Assembly (NCBI RefSeq): GCF_020532605.1
Contig: NZ_JAJATW010000002.1
Span: 1 to 64,000, forward strand
Direction: 5' to 3'
Length of the DNA: 64,000 nt
Source: Marinomonas algarum
GTDB taxonomy: Bacteria; Pseudomonadota; Gammaproteobacteria; Pseudomonadales; Marinomonadaceae
The notes below the pieces were generated by a model, which saw nothing but the letters and a program-made list of their open reading frames with translations, was not told the DNA's origin and did no database searches. The translations under genes were made by a program, and so were the position numbers. Below are positions 29,495 to 39,366 of this stretch, in pieces (position 1 is the stretch's first letter; the number at the start of each line of letters is the position of its first letter).

Positions 29495-32476
29495 ATGATT
29501 ACTCTTTTAAAGCGCCTCATCATTTGTTCGCTGTGCTTAGCCCTCTACTCTGTTTCGGCTCAAGCACACACAACGCGCCACTCAATGACCACACCACCCC
29601 CCCAAAATCTAACTAACAGCGACTTCTCGGCGATGGACATGCCCTCTAGCTTACCCCTTGATAAAGTGACTGCTGTACTCAAGAAAAGCCTAACCGACCA
29701 AAACAATTACCACCACATGACATTAGATAATGGACTCAAAGTGTTGCTGGTGAACGACCCAAAAGCAGAGCAATTTTCAGCGTCACTCTCCGTTGGCGTT
29801 GGAAACTTCCAAGACCCTGACGACCAGCAGGGCTTAGCACACTTTCTTGAGCATATGCTGTTCCTAGGGACAGAAAAATACCCTGACCCTGGCAGTTATC
29901 AAACCTATATTCATACCCATGGCGGTTCTCACAATGCTTACACCAGCACGGATACCACAAATTTCTACTTTGATGTAAAACCTTTGGCCTTTGAGGGTGC
30001 TCTTGACCGCTTCTCACAGTTTTTCATCGCACCTTTGTTCAGTGAAGAACTGACACAACGGGAAAAAAATGCCGTGGATGCAGAATACAAGGCAAAATTA
30101 AAAGAGGAAGGTCGGCGCAATGCACAGGCATTTAAAACCCTAATCAATCCTGATCACCCTTACAGCCATTTCACTGTTGGTAATCTAGATACTCTTAAAG
30201 ATCGTCCACATAAAGCACTTCGCAAACAGTTACTGGATTTATATAACGCCTATTACCACAGTGACAATATGGCTTTGGTCATGGTGGCAAATTTAGACAA
30301 CAGGCGCATGGCCGCCTTAGCAAAACGCTATTTCTCTGATATTCCACAAAAAAAGAAAACGAAGCCACTGCAATATCCAGCCCTCATTTCACCCCGTCCA
30401 CTTCAATCAAATAGAGCCCCTCAGTTGCAGTTTGTTCGCTCTCTCGCTGACAGCAATATCATGACGCTTTATTACCAAATTGATGCCCAAGAAAAACACT
30501 ACGAAACGCAACCAACACGCTATCTTTCCTATATTTTAGGCAATGAAAACAAAGGTTCACTCTATGCTGAATTGAAATCAGAAGGCCTGATTAATGCACT
30601 AAGCGTTGGCATCACACCCGATTACGGCAATCATGCCTTCTTAAAGGTGGCTTTTCGCCTAACAAACGAAGGACTCGATAACATAGACCGTGTCGCCCAA
30701 CAGTTTTTCGCCACACTGAGTCTCTTAAAGTCTTCCCCGGTGAACAATCTGTACCTTACCGAAGGCGTACAACTGAGTCAGCTGATGTTTGACAACCAGA
30801 ACTATGTCAACCCACAAGACCTAGCGCGCTCTTTGTCTGCAAGACTACTGACAACGCCTGCCACCGACATTTTAAGCTGTTTCCGACTTGAAAAAGCCGC
30901 AACAGTAGAGCATATAGAACAACTTCTAAAGCAACTCACACCGCAGAACCTACTGATACAAGTGGTCTCAGACAAGCATTTTCCAGAACAGTGGTCAGAT
31001 CAGACGGTGCTCTGGCAAACCGAACCTTGGTACCACACCGAATACAGTAATCTGCCTTTGGGCCATGATTTTCTAAGCATGATGGAACGCGACATCAAGA
31101 ACACACACGTCAGCCTGCCTGAAAAGAATGTCTTCATCCCTGACTCCTTGGCACTCATCACAGAACAGCAAGACGTCCCCTCCGTTGTCTTTCAAAAGCA
31201 TGGCTTCACCTACTGGAACAAATCTGGTCACAGTTTTGGCAAACCTACGGCTATGAACTTTGTGGGCCTGCGTTTTGATCATGCTGCTGATAGCGCTAGA
31301 AACGCCCTACTCAATCGACTTTGGACAAGACTGTTCAATGACAGCGTCAGCGACGAAACCTACGCACCCTATGTTGCAGGGTTAGGTTACGCTCTGTATC
31401 CACACAGTAACGGCATTACTCTGCGCACCAGCGGCTATTCTGATAAACAAAATACCTTCACTACTTGGCTGATTGATCAGTTTTTTCTCTTTCAACCGAC
31501 ACAAGAGCGATTTGAGCAAATAAAATCCCAACTTGATAAAGACCTAGCGAATCACAACAATCAACAGGCGTTCAGAAATGCCAACAGCGCATTTTCGACC
31601 CTCATCACCAAAGACAGCTCGACGATCGAGGCATTGGCCAACGAACTACCAACAGTCACAATAAAAGAGCTAAACAACTATATTAAATCGGCAAGACAGG
31701 ATTTTGACGTGGTTGGCTACAGCACAGGCAACGTCACCAAACAACAGTCAAAACAATTGGCGAATTCTCTGTATCAACGCTTTACTGGTCGCCTCAACAC
31801 TCGTAAGCCCATTGAGATTGAAACAAAAACCATTACCGCACATAAGAAATATCACCATCGATTTGACTCCACCAGTAATGACAGTGTTGTTTTATATACT
31901 TTGATCGACACCAGCACACAAACACGCAGTAAAGCCATTATAGAGAAAGCTTACTTTTCCCTTTTGAGACGCCTAATTGGCAGTGCTTTTTATCACGAAC
32001 TGCGAACCCAACAGCAGCTAGGCTACATTGTTGGCGCTCAAAATCTCAGCATCCGAAATACGCCCATACTCGGGTTACTGGTGCAGTCTCCTGATAAGGA
32101 CACCGCAGCCTTGATTCAAGCCATAGAACACTTTCTAGATGAGCAAACACAGGCATTGACCGAGGTGTCAGAAGATGCATTCAATCAAGTAAAGCACGCT
32201 TTGCTAGGTGAACTAAAAATGACAGCGAAAAACCTCAGTGATAATGCCTTATCGGAGTGGCGTCAAATCGCCAAAGCAGAACCAGACTTTCACACTCAAC
32301 AAGAGTGGATTAAAAATGTGGAAAATATAAAAAGAAAAGACTTCATTGCGTATATAAAACACAAGCTTGAACGAAACGACATCGCTACGATTGTTGTCCA
32401 TAATCAACGCTTTCCTGAAGATCTAATCAAACAAGAAAAATGGGAGCCCATATCAGCCAGCGACAATCATTTATAG
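29495..32476 (+). CDS. Secreted pitrilysin/insulinase-family zinc protease (M16)
   Basis: This 993-residue M16A peptidase resembles E. coli protease III (PtrA). A signal peptide covers residues 1 to about 24 (ending VSAQA). The inverted zinc motif is His116-Phe-Leu-Glu119-His120, and the third ligand Glu197 lies in DAEYKAKLKEE, the same 77-residue spacing as in PtrA. The substrate-binding block FLGTEKYPDPGSYQTYI follows the zinc motif. The second, inactive half contains ELRTQQQLGYIVGAQ, typical of M16 proteins. Its likely role is degradation of small peptides in the periplasm. It stands alone on the plus strand. Confidence 0.92.
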   Translation: MITLLKRLIICSLCLALYSVSAQAHTTRHSMTTPPPQNLTNSDFSAMDMPSSLPLDKVTAVLKKSLTDQNNYHHMTLDNGLKVLLVNDPKAEQFSASLSVGVGNFQDPDDQQGLAHFLEHMLFLGTEKYPDPGSYQTYIHTHGGSHNAYTSTDTTNFYFDVKPLAFEGALDRFSQFFIAPLFSEELTQREKNAVDAEYKAKLKEEGRRNAQAFKTLINPDHPYSHFTVGNLDTLKDRPHKALRKQLLDLYNAYYHSDNMALVMVANLDNRRMAALAKRYFSDIPQKKKTKPLQYPALISPRPLQSNRAPQLQFVRSLADSNIMTLYYQIDAQEKHYETQPTRYLSYILGNENKGSLYAELKSEGLINALSVGITPDYGNHAFLKVAFRLTNEGLDNIDRVAQQFFATLSLLKSSPVNNLYLTEGVQLSQLMFDNQNYVNPQDLARSLSARLLTTPATDILSCFRLEKAATVEHIEQLLKQLTPQNLLIQVVSDKHFPEQWSDQTVLWQTEPWYHTEYSNLPLGHDFLSMMERDIKNTHVSLPEKNVFIPDSLALITEQQDVPSVVFQKHGFTYWNKSGHSFGKPTAMNFVGLRFDHAADSARNALLNRLWTRLFNDSVSDETYAPYVAGLGYALYPHSNGITLRTSGYSDKQNTFTTWLIDQFFLFQPTQERFEQIKSQLDKDLANHNNQQAFRNANSAFSTLITKDSSTIEALANELPTVTIKELNNYIKSARQDFDVVGYSTGNVTKQQSKQLANSLYQRFTGRLNTRKPIEIETKTITAHKKYHHRFDSTSNDSVVLYTLIDTSTQTRSKAIIEKAYFSLLRRLIGSAFYHELRTQQQLGYIVGAQNLSIRNTPILGLLVQSPDKDTAALIQAIEHFLDEQTQALTEVSEDAFNQVKHALLGELKMTAKNLSDNALSEWRQIAKAEPDFHTQQEWIKNVENIKRKDFIAYIKHKLERNDIATIVVHNQRFPEDLIKQEKWEPISASDNHL

Positions 32477-32503
32477 CTTAGATTAACGGTCAAAACACGC
32501 TCT

Positions 32504-33070
32504 TTAACCGCCAATCAGAGCTTCAAGCTGATCCTCTTTTGAGGCGGGTGGCTCAATATCATCAGCTTGAGTAGATTTGGCATTAACAGCACTTGAATCA
32601 ATGGCCGAAAATTCTCCCACATCAGGCATAACCTCTTCTACTGTCGGTTTAAGGTCGGGCTCTTTGTTTATTCCTTTCACCTCATCAGCAAAAACACCAA
32701 TATCAGGCATCATACGCAGGCGCTTTTCTTGGATTTCATCCGGTATTGTGCCGGTAAATAATACGGTAAAAGGCGACTCGTCTGTTCTTTTATTCACTTC
32801 GTCAAAAATAGCTTGCTCACGAGCGGCAATTTGGCTTTGCTCCAAGTAAGGCAAGGTTTTTCCATCGGCAGAAATAACGAGATTAGGCCCTAGCGTGTTC
32901 TGAGCGTTCTCCGCTGGAATAACGGTAATATCCGCATCGGTACTCAAAACAACTTGATGCTGAGAATGAATCACCCGATCACCATAGATGATATCAACAG
33001 ACTGAAGCTCAACACTCTGCGCATTCACAACGCAGGGGACGACAAACAGCAAAGCAAACGCGTATTTCAT
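32504..33070 (-). CDS. Secreted hypothetical protein
   Basis: I do not recognise this protein of about 188 residues. The ATG at 33070 has AGGAGG just upstream and gives a clean signal peptide ending VVNAQS; the frame is open to 33112 but that start is worse. The mature part is acidic. It contains a short internal repeat, RMMPDIGVFADEV and VMPDVGEFSAID, separated by about 25 residues. The C-terminus is rich in Ser, Asp and Glu and likely disordered. A resemblance to small periplasmic cell-envelope proteins is possible but unproven. Confidence 0.65.
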   Translation of the reverse strand: MKYAFALLFVVPCVVNAQSVELQSVDIIYGDRVIHSQHQVVLSTDADITVIPAENAQNTLGPNLVISADGKTLPYLEQSQIAAREQAIFDEVNKRTDESPFTVLFTGTIPDEIQEKRLRMMPDIGVFADEVKGINKEPDLKPTVEEVMPDVGEFSAIDSSAVNAKSTQADDIEPPASKEDQLEALIGG

Positions 33071-33173
33071 ACACCTCCTCACAACACCGACAGGCAATAA
33101 TGCAAACAACATGCTACCAATAAAAAAGGAGCCAAAGCGATGCTAAGACTCCTTTAATCTAATCTATAACAGG

Positions 33174-34376
33174 TTACAGAGTGATCACATCAAAATCCGC
33201 TTCAGGGTTCGCATCGGCTTCGTAATCCACGCCTTCAATACCAAAACCAAAAAGCTTTAAGAACTCATCTTTGTACAGCTGATAATCCGTTTCAGCAAAA
33301 AGATTACTGTCATTGATTTGTGGCCACAAGTCACGACACGCCTGCTGCACATCATCGCGCAATTCCCAATCATCCAAGCGCAGACGATTCATATCATCGC
33401 TCAGTTCGGCAGGGTTATGATTATTGTAAAGACGCTCAGAGAACATACGGTAAATCTGATCCATACAGCCTTCATGAATTCCTTTTTCACGCATAACACG
33501 GAATACCATCGCTAGGTATAAAGGCATCACAGGGATAGCCGAAGACGCCTGAGTCACCACTGACTTCAGTACCGCCACATTGGCTCCTCCTTCCAAAGGC
33601 GCCAACTGTGCGTTAATCGCACCCGATGCACGATCAAGGTCTTCCTTTGCTTTACCCAGCGCGCCATGCCAATAAATAGGCCAGGTAATGTCCGAACCGA
33701 TGTAAGAATAAGCGACTGTTCGTACGCCTTTCGCCAATACGCCGGCTTCGTTCAGAGCAGACATCCACAATTCCCAATCCTGACCACCCATTACGGTAGT
33801 GGTAGCCGCGACTTCTTCTTCCGTTGCTGGCTCAATTTCCGCTTCGATAATCACATCTTTGTTGGTGTCGATCGCGGTTGAGCGGTAAGGCTGGCCAATC
33901 GGCTTTAATACTGAGCGAATCACTTCGCCCGTATCTGGCATTTTACGAACAGGCGACGCCAAGGAGTAAACAACCATATCGATCTCACCCAAATCTTCTT
34001 TGATGAGCTCAATGACCTTGGCGCGCGCTTCATGGGAAAAGGCATCGCCATTGATACTTTTTGCATACAAGCCTTCTTCTTTTGCCGCTTTATCAAAGGC
34101 AGCAGAATTGTACCAACCCGCTGTGCCCGTTTTTTTCTCTGTACCAGGCTTTTCAAAGAACACACCAATCGTCGCAGCACCAGAGCCAAACGCAGCCGCA
34201 ATTCGAGAAGACAACCCATAACCACTGGATGCCCCAATGACCAATACTTTTTTAGGGCCATTTTCAACCAAGCCTTTGCGCTTTGTGAAGGCAATTTGGT
34301 CTCGTACATTTTGCTCACAACCAACAGGGTGAGTCGTTGTACAAATAAATCCGCGAATTTTAGGTTTGATGATCAT
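33174..34376 (-). CDS. fabV: Enoyl-[acyl-carrier-protein] reductase FabV
   Basis: FabV reduces trans-2-enoyl-ACP (or -CoA) with NADH in fatty acid elongation and is naturally resistant to triclosan. The 400-residue length separates it from the shorter FabI. The N-terminus [20 protein letters not shown] is diagnostic. The cofactor block is [21 protein letters not shown]. The active-site Tyr-x8-Lys of FabV is seen in [11 protein letters not shown]. No fabI is in the window. It is divergent from the glycosyltransferase gene. Confidence 0.96.
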   Translation of the reverse strand: MIIKPKIRGFICTTTHPVGCEQNVRDQIAFTKRKGLVENGPKKVLVIGASSGYGLSSRIAAAFGSGAATIGVFFEKPGTEKKTGTAGWYNSAAFDKAAKEEGLYAKSINGDAFSHEARAKVIELIKEDLGEIDMVVYSLASPVRKMPDTGEVIRSVLKPIGQPYRSTAIDTNKDVIIEAEIEPATEEEVAATTTVMGGQDWELWMSALNEAGVLAKGVRTVAYSYIGSDITWPIYWHGALGKAKEDLDRASGAINAQLAPLEGGANVAVLKSVVTQASSAIPVMPLYLAMVFRVMREKGIHEGCMDQIYRMFSERLYNNHNPAELSDDMNRLRLDDWELRDDVQQACRDLWPQINDSNLFAETDYQLYKDEFLKLFGFGIEGVDYEADANPEADFDVITL

Positions 34377-34538
34377 AATACTGTCTCAATGTCATGTTTG
34401 CTTACCGCACTGCCCCACTTTTTATAAAAGCTTAACGGACAATACAAATCTGCCCACCATGATACAATAGCCACCAGAATATGTCCTAATTCTGTGCCAA
34501 ATACAGAATTGAAAAACCGTCTGTTGTGAGAAAATAGC

Positions 34539-35774
34539 GTGAATGTACTTGTTATCGGCTATGTATGGCCCGAACCTAACTCTTCTGCCGCCGGCAGCAG
34601 AATGATGCAGTTACTGACTTGTTTCCACCAACAAGCGTGGCAAGTGACCTTCGCCAGTCCCGCTCAGCAAACTGAGCACATGGCCGACCTCACCAAACTC
34701 GACATCAGCACGGAAAACATTGTCCTTAATGATGCGTCCTTTGACACCTTTATCGCCGATAAGCGTCCTGACATTGTTGTATTTGATCGCTTTATGATGG
34801 AAGAGCAGTTTGGCTGGCGTGTCGAAAAATACAGCCCTGATTCCTTACGCGTTTTGAACACGGAAGACCTTCACTCATTACGACAAGCACGACATCAAGC
34901 ACTAAAGCAGAAACGCCCTTTTAAAACAGATGACCTGTACACAGAACACGGTATCCGTGAGATCGCTGCCATTCATCGCTGCGATCTCACGTTGATGATC
35001 TCAGAAATGGAAACAAAACTGTTAATTGACGAATTTCACCTGCCTGAAACCCATGTCTTCCATTTACCCTTTATGCTTCCAGAACCGGAACCCTTAGAAT
35101 CTCTGCCGACCTTTGAGGTACGACAGCACTTTATTAGCATCGGAAACTTTCGCCATGCGCCAAACTGGGACGCCGTTCTGCATTTGAAATCCGATATTTG
35201 GCCAAGCATTCGCCAACGACTGCCTAAAGCGGAGTTGCATATCTATGGTGCTTATCCGCCACCAAAAGCCACGCAATTGCATAACCCCAAAGAGGGCTTT
35301 CTCGTAAAGGGGTGGGCGGAAGACGCTCAAGCGGTTATGCAAAATGCACGACTTTGCTTGGCACCACTGCGCTTTGGCGCAGGTATTAAGGGGAAATTAG
35401 TTGAAGCGATGCAAACAGGCACGCCCAGTATCACCACCACAATTGGAGCAGAATCCATGCATGGTGAGCTCCCTTGGAACGGTGTGATCAGTGATGACAC
35501 CGCCACCTTTATCAACGCCGCGGTTTCTCTTTATAAAGACAAAGACAGTTGGCAGTGGATGCAAAAAAACGGTCATGCCATCTTGATGGCGCGTTACCAA
35601 GCAAAAGAGTGGCAAACAAAATTAATCAATCGGCTTATTTTACAAAATTCACTAAAAGATACACTGCGAAAAAAGCACTTTTTGGGCTTAATGCTTCGTC
35701 ATCACACCCTTAAGAGCACCCAATACATGTCGCAGTGGATTGAACTTAAAAATTCAGACAAGGGTAAACCTTAG
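34539..35774 (+). CDS. Glycosyltransferase (GT4-like, GT-B fold)
   Basis: The 411-residue protein looks like a GT-B glycosyltransferase. The N-terminal domain begins MNVLVIGYVWPEPNSSAAG and the acceptor side continues to residue about 180. The C-terminal donor-binding domain has FISIGNFRHAPNWDAV, AELHIYGAYPP, VKGWAEDA and LAPLRFGAGIKGKLVEAMQTGTPSITT, a GT4-like pattern. The start is GTG at 34539. Donor and acceptor are unknown, and no polysaccharide cluster surrounds it. Confidence 0.82.
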   Translation: MNVLVIGYVWPEPNSSAAGSRMMQLLTCFHQQAWQVTFASPAQQTEHMADLTKLDISTENIVLNDASFDTFIADKRPDIVVFDRFMMEEQFGWRVEKYSPDSLRVLNTEDLHSLRQARHQALKQKRPFKTDDLYTEHGIREIAAIHRCDLTLMISEMETKLLIDEFHLPETHVFHLPFMLPEPEPLESLPTFEVRQHFISIGNFRHAPNWDAVLHLKSDIWPSIRQRLPKAELHIYGAYPPPKATQLHNPKEGFLVKGWAEDAQAVMQNARLCLAPLRFGAGIKGKLVEAMQTGTPSITTTIGAESMHGELPWNGVISDDTATFINAAVSLYKDKDSWQWMQKNGHAILMARYQAKEWQTKLINRLILQNSLKDTLRKKHFLGLMLRHHTLKSTQYMSQWIELKNSDKGKP

Positions 35775-35836
35775 AAACTCGATGAATTAGAGCCACACAG
35801 GAAAAGCAAAACGACGACCAAGAAGTAAAAGACGAG

Positions 35837-36028
35837 TCAGCCAACCAGCTGACTTTTTGCTTCCCGTTCGCGCACTTTTTTCATTATTTCATATTGCGCA
35901 TCGTAGTCTAATCGCCCCCAAACACTGATTTCTTGGCCTGTGCGGTAACAACCTACACAAACATCATCGTCGTTTAATAGACAGATACTGACACAAGGCG
36001 ACGTCATTTGTGGTTTGGACTCTGGCAT
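35837..36028 (-). CDS. DUF1289 family protein (four-cysteine)
   Basis: This 63-residue protein fits the DUF1289 family, with SPCVSICLLNDDDVCVGCYRTGQEISVW. The Cys-x3-Cys-x7-Cys-x2-Cys arrangement is likely to bind a metal or iron-sulfur group. Function is unknown. It is separated from the YebC-family gene by a terminator. Confidence 0.85.
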   Translation of the reverse strand: MPESKPQMTSPCVSICLLNDDDVCVGCYRTGQEISVWGRLDYDAQYEIMKKVREREAKSQLVG

Positions 36029-36092
36029 AATATTCTCGTATTTTTCTCTTCAAATGTGCTTTTCGGACGGGTTTATCACAGTGACATATACC

Positions 36093-36133
36093 GTAAAAAA
36101 ACGCCCTGATAATGGACTTACCAGAGCGTTTTA
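36093..36133 (-). terminator. Terminator after the YebC-family gene
   Basis: AAAACGCCCTG and CAGAGCGTTTT form an imperfect hairpin with one mismatch. On the minus strand a run of seven T follows. It ends the gene whose stop is at 36160. Confidence 0.8.
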
Positions 36134-36159
36134 CTCAATGTGTCTGTGTGTAAAAACGT

Positions 36160-36876
36160 TTAATATTCAGCGTTATGATAAACGCGCTGCACATCATCTA
36201 AGTCATTTAGAAGGTCTAGGAAGCGATCAAACTGCTCCACATCGTCCCCTTCGATCTCCGTCATATTCTGGGCAACGAACTGGATCTCATCCACTTCAAA
36301 CTCAATCTCACCCAACGCTTCCATGATGGCGGTTTTGGCTTTATTGTAATCAGTATGCGGTGCAAAAACCGTCACCTTCCCCTCTTCTAGCTCAATGTCT
36401 GTTACATCGACATCGGCCATCATTAAAGCATCCAACACCACCTCTTCGTCAGTCCCCGCAAAAACGAAAATCGCACTGTGGTCGAACATGTGGCTGACGC
36501 TGCCTTGGCTGCCAATTTTGCACTTAACCTTATTAAAACAAGTACGCACATCACCAAAAGTACGATTTGGGTTATCAGACAAGCAATCCACAATCACCAT
36601 GGTGTTACCAGGACCAAAGCCTTCATAACGGGCCGTATCAAAATCTTCTCCGCCGCCACCTTTCGCCTTATCCAGCGCTTTATCGATGACATGAGTTGGC
36701 ACTTGATCTTTTTTGGCTCGATCAATAAGAGAACGCAACGCCAAATTACCATTCGGATCAATACCACCGGATTTTGCGCAAACATAAATCTCACGGCCGT
36801 ATTTACTGTACACCTTGGCTTTTTGATCAGACGTTTTTGCCATGGACTCTTTGCGGTTTTGAAAGGCTCTGCCCAT
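36160..36876 (-). CDS. yeeN: YebC/PmpR/TACO1-family protein, YeeN subgroup
   Basis: This family was long annotated as transcription regulators, and members have since been linked to ribosome function, including relief of stalling. The protein (238 residues) matches E. coli YeeN more than Yeb[84 protein letters not shown] and DDVQRVYHN at the end. The typical MAGHSKW opening of YebC is replaced by [14 protein letters not shown]. It stands alone and which role it has is open. Confidence 0.9.
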   Translation of the reverse strand: MGRAFQNRKESMAKTSDQKAKVYSKYGREIYVCAKSGGIDPNGNLALRSLIDRAKKDQVPTHVIDKALDKAKGGGGEDFDTARYEGFGPGNTMVIVDCLSDNPNRTFGDVRTCFNKVKCKIGSQGSVSHMFDHSAIFVFAGTDEEVVLDALMMADVDVTDIELEEGKVTVFAPHTDYNKAKTAIMEALGEIEFEVDEIQFVAQNMTEIEGDDVEQFDRFLDLLNDLDDVQRVYHNAEY

Positions 36877-37221
36877 TACATATTCCTATAATTTACTGTC
36901 ATAAAAACCTGATTCTAACGTGTCACCTAAAAAGAAGGAACTGCTAGCCCACTTAAAATGCTAGAAAACAAAATACCTTTGCGCCTGACACACCGACTTT
37001 AGTGACACAGAACAAAGAATTCCTCATTATTTACACGCCAACTAAGTGGTAAAAATTCACCCTAAAACTGTATAGTAAAAAAATCACTAGCTTCGATGAA
37101 TGAAACCCTTTAATAGTTATGATAATGTCATTTAACACTGGAAATACGACATTATTTTCCCTATGGCTCATTCGTTACAACGCAAATCATACCGTTTAAA
37201 TAACAGGACCCACTTCCATTT
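36877..37221. other. AT-rich divergent intergenic region
   Basis: These 345 bases separate the YebC-family gene and the sensor-kinase gene and contain no convincing gene. An 8-bp inverted repeat, ATAATGTC (37122-37129) and GACATTAT (37148-37155), lies about 70-100 bases before the kinase start and could be a binding site. A TATAGT at about 37070 could be a -10, but I see no good -35. Confidence 0.45.
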
Positions 37222-38628
37222 ATGGCCATCACCAAAGGGTTAAAAATTCGACATAAACTGTTTGCTGTCTTTGTTCTTAGCAACATTTTATTAATTGTGT
37301 CTATGTGGCAGGTCTTTCAATGGAGTTTTGATAAGGGATTTGTTTCTTACGCGACAGAGCGAGACCGAGACTTTTTAGAGCAAATGGCAAATCGCACTGC
37401 CAATCTCTATATCTACTATGATGACTGGTATTTCCTGGTACAAGAAAGTCGTATGGAACATGAGTGGCATCAGGCAAAATTAGAAAATATTCGTGACCTT
37501 GTTCCGCCACCTAGCACCCCTAACCTCGACCTTATTTACCCTTCTCAATATTATCGCCAACGTTTTTTGTTATTTGATAGTGACCGTAAGCCTATTATCG
37601 GCAAGGTACGTTTTAGTGATGCGGAAACCTACGCCGTCAAAGTGGACAGTAACGTAGTGGGGTATGTTGGTTTACGCTCAATAAGAGAACTTGTACAAGA
37701 TCAGACCTTACGCTTTGTGCGTCAGCAAGGGGAAGCTTTTTTACTGATCTCTGCCTTTATGCTCGCCATTGCCGCGCTATTAACCTGGCCCTTAGCGCAA
37801 TGGTTAAGTCGCCCAATCATGTCAATGCAAGGGGCGACTAAGAAGTTAGCAGCAGGAAAATACGACACTCGGATTACCGTAAAAGGTGGCGACGAGTTGG
37901 CCAGCCTAAGTTGTAACTTTAATAATCTTGCCTGTACCTTGGAGCACTCAAGGGAGGCTCGCAAACGCTGGGTAGCAGACACCGCTCACGAATTAAGAAC
38001 ACCAGTCGCTATTTTACGAGGTGAAATTGAGGCTATGCAAGACGGTATTATTAAGCCTACACCAGACAGTTTGTCCTCATTGCACCAAGAAACCCTACAT
38101 ATTGCACGGCTAATAGATGACTTAAACCAGTTATCCATGCATGATGTAGGCAGTTTAAATTATGAAATGGAGGACGTCTCCATCAATGACATCATTGAGC
38201 AGACAGTTCAATCAATGACACTGCCGTTTAATGAAGCAGGTCTGGATTTAGAGTATCAATGCGCTTTAAAGAAACTCATTGTCATGAATGGTGATTCTGA
38301 TCGACTGCATCAACTGTTCTCAAATCTTATGAACAACTCACTCAAATACACGAATGCCCCAGGAAGACTAACCGTCTCTTTAAGCAAAGAATCAAACAAA
38401 GCCGTTTTGCGCTTTGAAGATTCCGCGCCTGGAGTGAGTGACGAAGACAAGGAAAGAATTTTCGAACAGTTTTTTCGAGTCGAAAACTCAAGAAACCGAA
38501 CAACGGGCGGTAGAGGGTTAGGATTGGCCATTTGCTCAAATATTGTCGACGGTCACCAAGGATCCATCAGTGCTTACCATTCACCTGATGACGGCCTAGG
38601 CATAAAAATAGAATTTCCTTTAAATTAA
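37222..38628 (+). CDS. BaeS-like sensor histidine kinase
   Basis: The 468-residue kinase has TM1 at about 13-35, a periplasmic sensor of about 135 residues rich in Tyr and Trp (IYYDDWYFLVQ), and TM2 at about 172-192. A HAMP domain follows to about 245. The HisKA box is VADTAHELRTPVAILRGEIEAMQDG with His256. The N, G1 and G2 ATPase boxes are NLMNNSLKYT, DSAPGVSD and GGRGLGLAIC. It resembles BaeS closely in the cytoplasmic part. The response regulator follows 17 bases later. The signal sensed is unknown. Confidence 0.9.
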   Translation: MAITKGLKIRHKLFAVFVLSNILLIVSMWQVFQWSFDKGFVSYATERDRDFLEQMANRTANLYIYYDDWYFLVQESRMEHEWHQAKLENIRDLVPPPSTPNLDLIYPSQYYRQRFLLFDSDRKPIIGKVRFSDAETYAVKVDSNVVGYVGLRSIRELVQDQTLRFVRQQGEAFLLISAFMLAIAALLTWPLAQWLSRPIMSMQGATKKLAAGKYDTRITVKGGDELASLSCNFNNLACTLEHSREARKRWVADTAHELRTPVAILRGEIEAMQDGIIKPTPDSLSSLHQETLHIARLIDDLNQLSMHDVGSLNYEMEDVSINDIIEQTVQSMTLPFNEAGLDLEYQCALKKLIVMNGDSDRLHQLFSNLMNNSLKYTNAPGRLTVSLSKESNKAVLRFEDSAPGVSDEDKERIFEQFFRVENSRNRTTGGRGLGLAICSNIVDGHQGSISAYHSPDDGLGIKIEFPLN

Positions 38629-38645
38629 CGCGGAATATAAACCTT

Positions 38646-39326
38646 ATGAGTAAAGTACTGATTGTTGAAGACGAACCAAAATTAGCTGAGTTGATGGCCG
38701 CTTACTTAGAACAAGCAGGTTATGAGCATCACCACCTTGATCGTGGTGACATTGCTGTAAACTACATAAAAAACAATCAAGTGGACATCGTTTTGCTTGA
38801 CCTTATGTTACCTGGTCTAGACGGCATTGAAATTTGCAAACAAGTACGTCAATTCAGTGGTGTTCCCATTATTATGGTGACAGCAAAGGCAGAAGAAATT
38901 GACCGTCTTATTGGTTTAGAAATGGGTGCCGACGATTATGTTTGCAAACCATTCAGCCCACGTGAAATCGTTGCTCGCGTCAAAGCAAACTTACGCCGCG
39001 TTGAGTTAGACCAAACCGAATCCCCAAGAACCGATGGCTTTGACCTCGATGTCGATCGCCTACGCGCCACCTATAAAGGTGAACTGATTGATCTAACCAC
39101 CGTTGAGTTTCAACTGCTGCAATTGCTGATCAAAGAACCAGGTCGTGTATTTGGTCGCGATTTGATTATGAAAAGTATCTACACAGACAGCCGTGTTGTT
39201 AGCGATCGTACCATCGATAGCCACATTAAGAAATTACGTAAAAAAATCTCGACGGTGGCGCCTGAACTTAATGTTATACATTCCGTTTATGGTGCTGGGT
39301 ATCGCTTCGAAAATAACGACCAATAG
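38646..39326 (+). CDS. BaeR-like OmpR-family response regulator
   Basis: The receiver domain (1 to about 120) has the acidic pair in VEDEPKL, the phospho-acceptor Asp52 in LLDLMLPGLDG, and the switch lysine in VCKPFSPRE. A winged-helix DNA-binding domain (about 130-226) ends with VSDRTIDSHIKKLRKKI and VYGAGYRF. At 226 residues it is normal. It is the partner of the kinase just upstream. Targets are unknown, but the AEC carrier gene lies 40 bases downstream and probably shares the transcript. Confidence 0.93.
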   Translation: MSKVLIVEDEPKLAELMAAYLEQAGYEHHHLDRGDIAVNYIKNNQVDIVLLDLMLPGLDGIEICKQVRQFSGVPIIMVTAKAEEIDRLIGLEMGADDYVCKPFSPREIVARVKANLRRVELDQTESPRTDGFDLDVDRLRATYKGELIDLTTVEFQLLQLLIKEPGRVFGRDLIMKSIYTDSRVVSDRTIDSHIKKLRKKISTVAPELNVIHSVYGAGYRFENNDQ

Positions 39327-39366
39327 ATCGTTTTACCTGTACTCGATTCATGACTAAGGAACGACA

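Noticed and set aside
37122-37155. 8-bp inverted repeat before the BaeS-like gene as a defined operator
   Set aside because: It does not match the BaeR box known from E. coli and may be chance in AT-rich DNA; kept only as a note.
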